A stretch of DNA of 52,185 nucleotides from CAZJFH01 sp964545205 (GTDB lineage Bacteria; Pseudomonadota; Alphaproteobacteria; Rhodospirillales; Magnetospirillaceae). Of the stretch, positions 45,269 through 52,185 are shown piece after piece (the first letter of the stretch is position 1; every line of letters starts with the position of its first letter). The DNA lies in NCBI GenBank assembly GCA_964545205.1, contig CAZJFH010000034.1, forward strand, positions 1-52,185, given 5' to 3'. Both the position numbers and the translations under genes were made by a program. The notes under the pieces are model-generated. The model made no database searches, was not told where the DNA came from, and worked only from the letters and a program-made list of their open reading frames with translations.

Positions 45269-45871
45269 ATGAACGCGATTTCGCCCACCCCCTCGAAGAC
45301 GTACGACCTGAACTTCGCCCGCTGGGTGTTCGAGAACGTCGACGGCGGCGACCGCCTGAACAAGTGCATGCAGTGCGGCACCTGTTCCGGCTCGTGCCCG
45401 ATCGGCGAGCAGATGGACCACGGCCCGCGCAAGCTGTTCATGATGATCCGCGCCGGCATGAAGGAGGCGGTGCTCACCTCGAACACCATCTGGAACTGCG
45501 TCTCCTGCTACAACTGCGTGGTGCGCTGCCCGCGCGGCGTGCCGGTGACCTACATCCTGCACGACCTCGCCACCCTGGCGGTGGCCGAGGGCTACGCCCC
45601 GGCGCGGGAATCCGACAACGCCCGCTTCGCCAAGGCGTTCTGGTGGTCGGCCGCCAAGTGGGGCAAGACCGACGAGCGCCTGGTCACCGCCAAGTACTAC
45701 TGGTCCTTCGGCTTCGGCGAATTCGTCAAGCGCGGCCAGGCCAACCAGAAGATCGCCCTGAACATGATCAAGGCCAAGCGCATGCACCTGGGCATGCCGC
45801 ACAAGATCAAGAAGGTCGGCGAGCTTCAGGCCATCCTCAAGAAGGCCGAGGAAATCCAGGCCCGGCACTGA
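45269..45871 (+). CDS. hdrC: HdrC-like iron-sulfur protein (soluble)
   Basis: A 200-residue soluble protein with two [4Fe-4S] motifs: Cys33, 36, 39, 43 and Cys77, 80, 83, 87 (CMQCGTCSGSCP; CVSCYNCVVRCP). It corresponds to the FeS half of QmoC but has no cytochrome b membrane domain. It would pass electrons between HdrB and the QmoAB flavoproteins. The C-terminal half is helical and basic. It begins 3 bases after qmoB. A palindromic repeat pair separates it from hdrB. Confidence 0.93.
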   Translation: MNAISPTPSKTYDLNFARWVFENVDGGDRLNKCMQCGTCSGSCPIGEQMDHGPRKLFMMIRAGMKEAVLTSNTIWNCVSCYNCVVRCPRGVPVTYILHDLATLAVAEGYAPARESDNARFAKAFWWSAAKWGKTDERLVTAKYYWSFGFGEFVKRGQANQKIALNMIKAKRMHLGMPHKIKKVGELQAILKKAEEIQARH

Positions 45872-45877
45872 ACGCAG

Positions 45878-45992
45878 CCCCTCTCCCGCCTGCGGGAGAG
45901 GGAGGGGCCCGCGAAGCGGGAGGGTGAGGGCAGCGCTCGAAACGCCGGTGCGCAGCCCTCACCCCGGCCCTCTCCCGCGAGCGGGAGAGGGA
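45878..45992. repeat. CCCTCTCCC palindrome repeat, copy 4 (double unit, within operon)
   Basis: Two inverted units in the 142-base hdrC-hdrB gap: CCCCTCTCCCGC/GCGGGAGAGGG followed by a CCCGC/GCGGG hairpin and GGAGGGTGAGGG (45878-45930), then the reverse-oriented CCCTCACCCCGGCCCTCTCCCGC unit (45956-45992). The repeat sits inside what appears to be one operon. Confidence 0.85.
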
Positions 45993-46013
45993 GAAAGCGA
46001 AGGAAGAACGGAA

Positions 46014-46910
46014 ATGACCAAGAAGTTCACCTACTATCCGGGCTGCAGCTCCGAAGCGAGCGCCGTCCACCTCGACCGCAGCTTGCGCGCCATCCTGCCG
46101 AAGCTGGGCGTCGAGCTCGAGGACATCGCCGACTGGAACTGCTGCGGCGCCTCGGTCGGCCACATCGCCGGCGGCCATCTGGCCCACACCGCGCTGTCGG
46201 GCCGCAATCTGGCCCAGGCCAAGCAGCAGGGCGACAACGACGTCGCGACCCCCTGCGCCGCCTGCTATCTCAACACGCACTACACCAACGAGAAGATGCG
46301 TGAGGACGAGACGCTGAAGGCCGAGGTCAACGAGGCGCTGTCGGTGGCCAACATGAGCTACGACGCCAGCTTGCACGTCCGCCACATCTGCGAGGTCATC
46401 GTCAACGACGTCGGCATGGACAAGGTCAAGGAGCAGGTCACCAAGCCGCTCTCGGGCCTGAAGGTCGCCGGCTATGTCGGCTGCCAGACCGTGCGGCCGT
46501 TCGCCCGCACCGAGCGCGGCGGCAATTTCGACGACTCCTACGACCAGCCGCATTTCCTCGACGACATGATCGAGGCCTGCGGCGCCGAGGCGATCGATTT
46601 CGAGAACCGGACGCAGTGCTGCGGCGGCTCGGTCTCGGTGATGAGCCCCGAGCGCGGCCTGCACCTGATGAAGAAGATCCTCGACGAGGCCGAGGCCAAG
46701 GGCGCCGACGTGATCGCCACGCCCTGCCCGCTGTGCCAGACCAACGTCGAGATGTTCCAGGACCAGATCAACGCCAAATACGGCACCAGCTTCAACATTC
46801 CGGTGGTGTTCTACAGCCAGCTCATGGCGGTCGCCTTCGGCATGGACCCGAAGAAGGACGCCGCCCTGGACGGCCAGATGATCCCGGCACCGAAGCTGGA
46901 ATCGGCCTGA
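46014..46910 (+). CDS. hdrB: HdrB-like CCG-domain protein
   Basis: A 298-residue protein with two CCG domains, which bind the unusual FeS clusters of heterodisulfide reductase. Domain one: Cys11, Cys43-Cys44, Cys81, Cys84. Domain two: Cys157, Cys202-Cys203, Cys238, Cys241. In Hdr enzymes this is the disulfide-reducing subunit; here it presumably reacts with an unknown thiol/disulfide or carrier and passes electrons to HdrC and QmoAB. It closes the qmo operon and is followed by a strong terminator. Confidence 0.93.
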   Translation: MTKKFTYYPGCSSEASAVHLDRSLRAILPKLGVELEDIADWNCCGASVGHIAGGHLAHTALSGRNLAQAKQQGDNDVATPCAACYLNTHYTNEKMREDETLKAEVNEALSVANMSYDASLHVRHICEVIVNDVGMDKVKEQVTKPLSGLKVAGYVGCQTVRPFARTERGGNFDDSYDQPHFLDDMIEACGAEAIDFENRTQCCGGSVSVMSPERGLHLMKKILDEAEAKGADVIATPCPLCQTNVEMFQDQINAKYGTSFNIPVVFYSQLMAVAFGMDPKKDAALDGQMIPAPKLESA

Positions 46911-46930
46911 GGCCGGAGCATGGACACGGC

Positions 46931-46965
46931 AACGGCCGGACCCGCGAGGGTCCGGCCGTTTTCGT
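46931..46965 (+). terminator. Rho-independent terminator of the qmo-hdr operon
   Basis: A perfect 13-bp stem (46931-46943 with 46948-46960) with a GCGA loop, followed by TTTTCGTT. It lies 20 bases after the hdrB stop codon. Confidence 0.9.
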
Positions 46966-46982
46966 TCGCCGCGTGACGGGGG

Positions 46983-47891
46983 TCAGTCGGCCGTGCCGGT
47001 GCGCTGGTTCCGCTGCTGGCCGTCGCCCTGCAGCATGTCGGCGGCCTCGTTCTGGCCCTGCTGATCGCCGTAGGTGAAGATCCGACCCTGCTGCTGATTC
47101 TGCCGGTTCTGCTGCTGGGCCTGCTGGTCCTGCTGCTGCCGATCCTGCCTGAACTGGCCCTGCTGCTGCTGCTGCTGGCCGGGCTGGCTGCCGCGCTCGG
47201 ACAGGCGGGTGGTCTCCCACTCGAGTTCGACCAACTGCGGCAGGCTGAGGCCGAGGCCGGACAGGGTCACCAGGTCGAGCCGCCCGGTCGGCTGCAGGTT
47301 CTGCGCCTGCTGGAAATTGCGGACCGCGTCGCGCGCCTGGCGGTCCCAGCGGCCGTCGATCTGGCCGGGATTGTAGCCGTGCCGCTGCAGCGCGTTCTCG
47401 ATGCGCTCGACGACGTTGGCGCTGAGGTGCAGGCGGGCGCCGCTACGCGGCGGCTGCGCGTACTGGCCCGAGCCCTGCATTCCGCGCTGGCCGCGCATCA
47501 TCGGCTGCTGCTGCCCGTAGCCCTGCTGGCCGAACCGCTGATTCTGCTGGCCGTAGCCCTGGCCCTGCTGGCCCCAGCCCTGCTGCTGGCCGTAGCCGCG
47601 TTGCTGACTCTGGTCGTAGGTCTGCGGCTGGCCCCAGCCCTGGTAGCCCTGCTGCGGCCAGTTCTGCTGGCCCTGGAAGCCCTGCTGCCGACCGTAGCCC
47701 TGGTCGCCGTAGGCCTGCTGCTGGCCGTAGCCGCCCTGCCAGCCCTGCTGGCCGCGGCTCTGCTGGTTCCAGCCCTGCTGCTGGCCGTAACCCTGCTGAC
47801 CCTGCTGGCCCTGGTAGTTCTGCGCCGTCGCGCCGGTGGCGGCAAAGGCGCCGGCGCCGATCACGGTCGCCGCCAAAAGAAACCTCTTCAT
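46983..47891 (-). CDS. Exported Gln/Gly-rich protein with peptidoglycan-binding domain
   Basis: A 302-residue secreted protein. Signal peptide (about 1-23, ATGATAQ), then about 120 residues of QGYGQQQGW-type low complexity, a PG-binding-1-like domain (about 155-208: VVERIENALQRHGYNPGQIDGRWDRQARDAVRNFQQAQNL), and a second Gln-rich tail (about 232-302). A strong GGGAGGACC site supports the ATG at 47891. The role is unknown; the low-complexity blocks may be disordered or self-assembling. It sits between hdrB and sat on the opposite strand. Confidence 0.85.
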   Translation of the reverse strand: MKRFLLAATVIGAGAFAATGATAQNYQGQQGQQGYGQQQGWNQQSRGQQGWQGGYGQQQAYGDQGYGRQQGFQGQQNWPQQGYQGWGQPQTYDQSQQRGYGQQQGWGQQGQGYGQQNQRFGQQGYGQQQPMMRGQRGMQGSGQYAQPPRSGARLHLSANVVERIENALQRHGYNPGQIDGRWDRQARDAVRNFQQAQNLQPTGRLDLVTLSGLGLSLPQLVELEWETTRLSERGSQPGQQQQQQGQFRQDRQQQDQQAQQQNRQNQQQGRIFTYGDQQGQNEAADMLQGDGQQRNQRTGTAD

Positions 47892-48102
47892 CTGGTCCTC
47901 CCGGATGGGGTTTGGGGTTCCCTGCCGACAACACGGTCGGGCGCCGAGGGTTCCGAACGGATGAGGGCCCATCCGAACGGCGGGGCCGGCTCTTTCCATT
48001 AGATTTTCCTGTTACAGCATATTATAAAGAACTGGATCGCGCGGTACGCCGCGACGAACACAAGGGCGACGAATCGCCTGACCTTGAAGAGAGGGGGAAG
48101 TC

Positions 48103-49296
48103 ATGTCCAAGCTGGTGCCGCCGCACGGCGGCGGCGAACTCAAGCCATTGCTGGTTCCGGAAGTCGAGCGTGCGGCGCTGCAAGAGCGCGCCAAGAAGCT
48201 CAAGCAGGTGCCGATGTCCAGCCGCGAGACGTCGGACGTGATCATGCTCGCGATCGGCGCCTACACGCCGCTCGAGGGCTTCATGGGCGAGGCCGACTGG
48301 CGCGGCGTCTGCGCCGACATGAAGCTGGCCGACGGCACCTTCTGGCCGATCCCGATCACCCTGTCCGCGGCCAAGGATCTGGCCGACAGCATCGGCGTCG
48401 AGGAAGAGGTGGCGCTGGTCGACGGCGACAGCGGCGAGATCATGGCGGTCATGGAAGTGACCGAGAAATACGTCATCGACCGCGCCTTCGAGTGCCAGCA
48501 CGTCTACCGCACCAGCGATCCCGAGCACCCCGGCGTGCAGAAGGTGATGGCCCAGGGCGACGTCAACCTCGCCGGCCGCGTGATGGCGCTGTCCGAGGGC
48601 GAATACCCGAAGAAGTATCCCGGCCTGTACCTGCGCCCGGCCGAGAGCCGCGCGCTGTTCGCCGAGAAGGGCTGGAGCCGCGTCGCCGCCTTCCAGACCC
48701 GCAACCCGATGCACCGCAGCCACGAGCACCTGGCCAAGATCGCCATCGAAGTCACCGACGGCGTCTTCATCCACCAGGTCCTGGGCAAGCTGAAGCCGGG
48801 CGACATCCCGGCCGAGACCCGCACCAAGGCCATCCAGGCGATGGTCGACAACTACTTCGTCCCCGGCACCGCGATCCAGGCCGGCTATCCAATCGAGATG
48901 CGCTACGCCGGCCCGCGCGAGGCGCTGATCCACGCGCTGATCCGCCAGAACTTCGGCTGCTCGCACCTGATCGTCGGCCGCGATCACGCCGGCGTCGGCG
49001 ACTATTACGGCCCGTTCGACGCCCAGCACATCTTCGACACGCTGTGGCCGGGCGCGCTGATCACCCAGGCGCTGAAGATCGACATCACCTTCTTCTGCAA
49101 GAAGTGCTACGGCATGGCCACGGCCAAGACCTGCCCGCACCCGAAGGAGGACCAGGTCCACGTCTCGGGCACCAAGCAGCGCGAGATGCTCTCGCAGGGC
49201 GAATCGCCGCCGCCGGAGTTCAGCCGCCCCGAGGTGGTGAAGATCCTGCAGGACTACTACGCCAGCCTGAAGAAGGAAACGGCCCCGGCGGAGTAG
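48103..49296 (+). CDS. sat: Sulfate adenylyltransferase (dissimilatory type)
   Basis: A 397-residue ATP sulfurylase interconverting APS + pyrophosphate and sulfate + ATP. QTRNPMHRSHEHL (198-210) and GRDHAGVGDYYG (292-303) are the nucleotide/sulfate motifs; Cys332, Cys335, Cys344 and His346 form the zinc site of the homodimeric dissimilatory form. A GAGAGGGGGAA site precedes the ATG. With AprBA it completes sulfite oxidation to sulfate (or the reverse). It stands alone on the plus strand, 1.2 kb past hdrB, with an AT-rich TTATAAA promoter region at about 47999-48028. Confidence 0.96.
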   Translation: MSKLVPPHGGGELKPLLVPEVERAALQERAKKLKQVPMSSRETSDVIMLAIGAYTPLEGFMGEADWRGVCADMKLADGTFWPIPITLSAAKDLADSIGVEEEVALVDGDSGEIMAVMEVTEKYVIDRAFECQHVYRTSDPEHPGVQKVMAQGDVNLAGRVMALSEGEYPKKYPGLYLRPAESRALFAEKGWSRVAAFQTRNPMHRSHEHLAKIAIEVTDGVFIHQVLGKLKPGDIPAETRTKAIQAMVDNYFVPGTAIQAGYPIEMRYAGPREALIHALIRQNFGCSHLIVGRDHAGVGDYYGPFDAQHIFDTLWPGALITQALKIDITFFCKKCYGMATAKTCPHPKEDQVHVSGTKQREMLSQGESPPPEFSRPEVVKILQDYYASLKKETAPAE

Positions 49297-49337
49297 GTTC
49301 GGTGCGCATCCCCTCGCCCCACGGCCGGTCGTCCACG

Positions 49338-49376
49338 CCCCCTCTCCCGCTCGCGGGAGAGGGTCGGGGCGAGGGC
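49338..49376. repeat. CCCTCTCCC palindrome repeat, copy 5
   Basis: A CCCCCTCTCCCGC/GCGGGAGAGGG hairpin followed by GGGGCGAGGG. It lies in the sat-to-pyrophosphohydrolase gap. Confidence 0.85.
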
Positions 49377-49396
49377 GGCACCGTGGCGCCGGGATC

Positions 49397-49753
49397 CTAC
49401 AGCTCGGTGTATTTGTCGGCGCGGCCGCGGGCCTTGTCGGCCGGGTATTTCTCGGCGTTGCGGTCGATCTTGGCATGCGCCGCCGCCGCGAGGTCGATGC
49501 CGGCCCGCTCGCAGACCAGCAGCAGGTACAGCAGCACGTCGGCGCATTCCTCGCCGAGCCGGGCGCGGAAGTCCGCGTCGGCGGCCAATTGGTCGAGCTC
49601 CCGGTCGCTGCGCCACTGGGCCAGTTCGAGCAGCTCGGAGGCCTCCAGCGACAGCGAGAGCATCAGGTTCTTGAGCGTGTGGAACTGCCGCCAGTCGCGT
49701 TCGTCGCGGAACGCCAGCAGGCGCTGCGTCAGTTCGCCGAGATCGTCGCGCAT
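49397..49753 (-). CDS. MazG-like nucleotide pyrophosphohydrolase
   Basis: A 118-residue all-alpha NTP pyrophosphatase of the MazG/RS21-C6 type. The core shows RDERDWRQFHTLKNLMLSLSLEASELLELAQW and EECADVLLYLLLVCERAGIDLA, with the metal-binding Glu/Asp (ExxE and ExxD) intact. It cleans non-canonical or excess dNTPs. The ATG at 49753 has GAGGAG 6 bases upstream; the longer frame does not. It is convergent with sat and divergent from aprB; no direct link to sulfur metabolism is evident. Confidence 0.9.
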   Translation of the reverse strand: MRDDLGELTQRLLAFRDERDWRQFHTLKNLMLSLSLEASELLELAQWRSDRELDQLAADADFRARLGEECADVLLYLLLVCERAGIDLAAAAHAKIDRNAEKYPADKARGRADKYTEL

Positions 49754-49787
49754 TCGGTCTCCTCGCAGGGTCATACGCCTTTTGGGT

Positions 49788-49829
49788 TTGACACATATAT
49801 CAGTGGCTTTTAGATTACCAATTTATAAT
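49788..49829 (+). promoter_or_regulatory. Candidate sigma-70 promoter of aprBA
   Basis: A perfect TTGACA (49788-49793) is followed after 17 bases by TAGATT (49811-49816, 4 of 6 matches to TATAAT). A perfect TATAAT lies a little further on (49824-49829). Either gives a leader of roughly 145-160 bases before aprB. Confidence 0.55.
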
Positions 49830-49981
49830 AAACGCGGCCAAAAGGTCCGATCCGAACAGGGAGGGGTGCTTCCGCCGCAACAAGATTACGCAGGTCGCCG
49901 CACGCGGGCGCCCTGCATCGCCGTGCCGGCACGCCGCCGGCGGGCTTAGGGAAGCTGTGAGAAACGAAGGGAGAGAGGTTC

Positions 49982-50401
49982 ATGCCCACGTTCGTTCATA
50001 CCGACAAGTGCGATGGCTGCAAGGGCGGGCAAGTCACCGCCTGCATGTACATCTGCCCGAACAACCTGATGAAGCTCGACACCACCCGGATGAAGGCCTT
50101 CAACCAGGAGCCGGATCAGTGCTGGGAATGCCAGTGCTGCGTCAAGGCCTGCCCGCAGCAGGCCATCGAGGTGCGCGCCTACCAGGACTTCGTGCCGATG
50201 GGCGGCGCCGTCATTCCGATGCGCACCGACAGCGCCATCATGTGGACCATCAAGTTCCGCGACGGCGAGGTCAAGCGCTTCAAGTTCCCGGTCCGCACCA
50301 CCCCGGTGGGCTCGATCGATCCGTATGCCGGCAAGCCGCAGCCCAACGACCTGGACAGCGACAACCTGTTCACCGAGTCGGGCACCCTGCCGACCATCTG
50401 A
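49982..50401 (+). CDS. aprB: Adenylylsulfate reductase subunit beta
   Basis: A 139-residue ferredoxin-like subunit of APS reductase. Two [4Fe-4S] clusters are held by Cys10, 13, 21, 57 and Cys25, 47, 50, 53 (family arrangement; CDGCKGGQVTACMYICP and CWECQCCVKACP). The C-terminal tail that wraps AprA is present. It passes electrons between AprA and the Qmo/Hdr proteins. A GGGAGAGAGG site precedes the ATG. aprA starts 67 bases downstream. Confidence 0.97.
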   Translation: MPTFVHTDKCDGCKGGQVTACMYICPNNLMKLDTTRMKAFNQEPDQCWECQCCVKACPQQAIEVRAYQDFVPMGGAVIPMRTDSAIMWTIKFRDGEVKRFKFPVRTTPVGSIDPYAGKPQPNDLDSDNLFTESGTLPTI

Positions 50402-50468
50402 TCGGCCACACCGAGAACCTGCGCGCCCTTCGCGAATGGCGCAGCACAGTTGAGGGGAAGGAACTACG

Positions 50469-52185
50469 ATGAGCGAATACGGTTTCGGTAATCCCGAGAT
50501 CATCGAGATCAGCACCGACATCCTGCTGATCGGTGGTGGCATGGCGGCCTGCGGCGCGGCTTTCGAGGCCAAGCGCTGGGCCGGCGACGACGTCAAGATC
50601 ACCCTGGTCGACAAGGCGGCCATGGATCGGTCGGGCGCGGTCGCCATGGGCCTGTCGGCGATCAACACCTATCTGGGCGGCCAGAAGCCCGAAGACTACT
50701 GCCGCATGGTCTCGGCCGACCTGATGGGCATCACCCGCGACGACCTGGTCTTCGACGTCGGCCGTCACGTCGACGATTCGGTGCACCTGTTCGAGGAATG
50801 GGGCCTGCCGATCTGGAAGACCAAGGAGACCGAGGGCACCCCGCTGGCCGAGGGCGGCAAGCCGGTCCGCTCGGGCAAGTGGCAGATCATGATCAACGGC
50901 GAAGGCTACAAGACCATCGTCGCGGAAGCCGCCAAGAAGGCCCTGGGCATCGAGAACATCATGGAGCGCGTCTTCATCGTGAAGCTGCTCCTGGACCAGA
51001 ACGAGCCGAACCGCATCGCCGGCGCGGTGGGCATGAGCGTGCGCGAGCACAAGCTCTACGTCTTCAAGGCCAACGCGATCCTGCTGGTCGCCGGCGGCGC
51101 GGTGAACATCTTCCGCCCGCGTTCGACCGGTGAAGGCAACGGCCGCACCTGGTACCCGGTGTGGAACGCCGGCTCGACCTACGCCATGGCGGCGGAGTGC
51201 GGCGCCGAGCTGACGATGATGGAAAACCGCTTCGTCCCGGCCCGCTTCAAGGACGGCTACGGCCCGGTCGGCGCTTGGTTCCTGCTGTTCAAGAGCCAGG
51301 CGACCAACGCCTTCGGCGAGAACTACGTGATCAAGAACGCCGACATGCTGGCCCAGTACGCGCCGTACGACAAGGCGACCGTGGTGCCGACCTGCCTGCG
51401 CAACCACGCCATGCTGAAGGAGATGCGCGAGGGCCGCGGCCCGATCTACATGCAGACTCCGGAAGCGATGGCCAAGCTCGCCGAGACGATGACTCCGAAG
51501 GAGATCAAGCATCTCGAGGCCGAGGCCTGGGAAGACTTCCTCGACATGTGCATCGGCCAGGCCGGTGTGTGGGCCGGCATGAACATCCGTCCCGAGCAGT
51601 CGCCGTCCGAGCTGATGCCGACCGAGCCCTACCTGCTCGGCTCGCATTCGGGCTGCTGCGGCATCTGGGTGTCGGGTCCCGAGGACCTGAACAGCCCGGC
51701 CGAGTGGAAGTGGGGCTACAACCGCATGACCACCGTGAAGGGCCTGTTCACCGCCGGTGACGGCGTCGGCGCTTCCGGCCACAAGTTCTCGTCGGGCAGC
51801 CACGCCGAAGGCCGCATCGCCGGCAAGATGATGGTCAAGTTCGTCCGCGACAACAAGGGCTACCAGCCGGTGCTCAAGGGCGACATCAAGGCGATCGCCG
51901 AAGAGATCTACCTGCCGGTGCGGAACTACTTCGAGCACAAGGACAAGACCACCGCCGAAGACGTCAACCCGCACTACATCCTGCCGCGCGTCCTGCAGCA
52001 GCGCCTGCAGAAGCTGATGGACGAGTACGTGGCCGGCGTGTCGACCTACTACATGACCAACGCCAAGATGCTGGAACAGGGCCTGCACCTGCTCACCATG
52101 CTCAAGGAAGACTCCAAGAACATGCGTGCGAAGGACCTGCACGAGCTGATGCGCGCCTGGGAGAACTACCACCGCATCGTCGCGG
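50469..52185 (+). CDS. aprA: Adenylylsulfate reductase subunit alpha (3' truncated by window)
   Basis: The first 572 codons of the FAD subunit of APS reductase; the window ends before the stop (family length about 620-660). FAD-binding ILLIGGGMAACGAAFEAKRW is at about 18-38; other signatures are RSGAVAMGLSAIN, TGEGNGRTWYPVWNAG, MENRFVPARFKDGYGPVGAW, and GSHSGCCGIWVSG. It interconverts sulfite and AMP with APS. A GAGGGGAAGG site lies upstream. With aprB it forms one operon; downstream genes are out of view. Confidence 0.97.
   Translation, partial: MSEYGFGNPEIIEISTDILLIGGGMAACGAAFEAKRWAGDDVKITLVDKAAMDRSGAVAMGLSAINTYLGGQKPEDYCRMVSADLMGITRDDLVFDVGRHVDDSVHLFEEWGLPIWKTKETEGTPLAEGGKPVRSGKWQIMINGEGYKTIVAEAAKKALGIENIMERVFIVKLLLDQNEPNRIAGAVGMSVREHKLYVFKANAILLVAGGAVNIFRPRSTGEGNGRTWYPVWNAGSTYAMAAECGAELTMMENRFVPARFKDGYGPVGAWFLLFKSQATNAFGENYVIKNADMLAQYAPYDKATVVPTCLRNHAMLKEMREGRGPIYMQTPEAMAKLAETMTPKEIKHLEAEAWEDFLDMCIGQAGVWAGMNIRPEQSPSELMPTEPYLLGSHSGCCGIWVSGPEDLNSPAEWKWGYNRMTTVKGLFTAGDGVGASGHKFSSGSHAEGRIAGKMMVKFVRDNKGYQPVLKGDIKAIAEEIYLPVRNYFEHKDKTTAEDVNPHYILPRVLQQRLQKLMDEYVAGVSTYYMTNAKMLEQGLHLLTMLKEDSKNMRAKDLHELMRAWENYHRIVA

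Overview
The window is a GC-rich chromosomal segment from a Gram-negative bacterium, most likely an alphaproteobacterium near the Rhodospirillales. The inference rests on the tig-clpP-clpX-lon-hup cluster, a MipZ-type division ATPase, the NDUFA12-MlaD-DUF2155-aat-accCB-aroQ block, a B12-dependent NrdJ and a bifunctional ThiS-ThiG protein. Genes are closely packed, with many stop/start overlaps. A CCCTCTCCC/GGGAGAGGG palindrome family recurs in intergenic gaps.

Layout. (1) 1-6.9 kb: minus-strand proteostasis cluster tig > clpP > clpX > lon > hup, with a tRNA-Leu(UAG) just upstream. (2) 7-11.8 kb: small accessory genes: a MenA/UbiA-type prenyltransferase, a voltage-gated-type K+ channel divergent from a cyclic-nucleotide-binding protein, an ECF sigma factor next to a secreted His-containing protein, and a HigA antitoxin. 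(3) 11.77-15.2 kb: a visibly AT-richer island with one operon, DNA methyltransferase > DUF262 protein > HEPN-HhH protein. It abuts what looks like the last codons of a destroyed higB toxin. This is the best candidate for an under-described, probably defensive, system. (4) 15.3-31.1 kb: nrdJ, the complex I accessory protein, two tandem MlaD proteins, DUF2155, aat, accC-accB-aroQ, a cache-domain histidine kinase, thiSG, a Fic protein, mipZ and a molybdopterin oxidoreductase. (5) 31.3-41.3 kb: metabolic and unknown genes: an LhgO-like oxidase, a GH114-like exported protein, acyl-CoA synthetase, CobD/CobC-type decarboxylase, leucine dehydrogenase, a degenerate GGDEF/EAL-like protein, PhnN, a cupin and a CBS protein. 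(6) 41.7-52.2 kb: dissimilatory sulfur metabolism: qmoA-qmoB-hdrC-hdrB, then sat, then aprB-aprA. The final gene is cut by the window end.

How the sulfur genes fit together: AprBA interconverts sulfite and APS, Sat interconverts APS and sulfate/ATP, and the Qmo/Hdr flavin and FeS proteins exchange electrons with AprBA. In an alphaproteobacterium this most likely runs oxidatively (sulfite to sulfate), but direction cannot be read from the window. The membrane subunit QmoC is absent and is replaced by soluble HdrC- and HdrB-like proteins. All coordinates, motif positions and domain calls come from reading the sequence. No database search was run.
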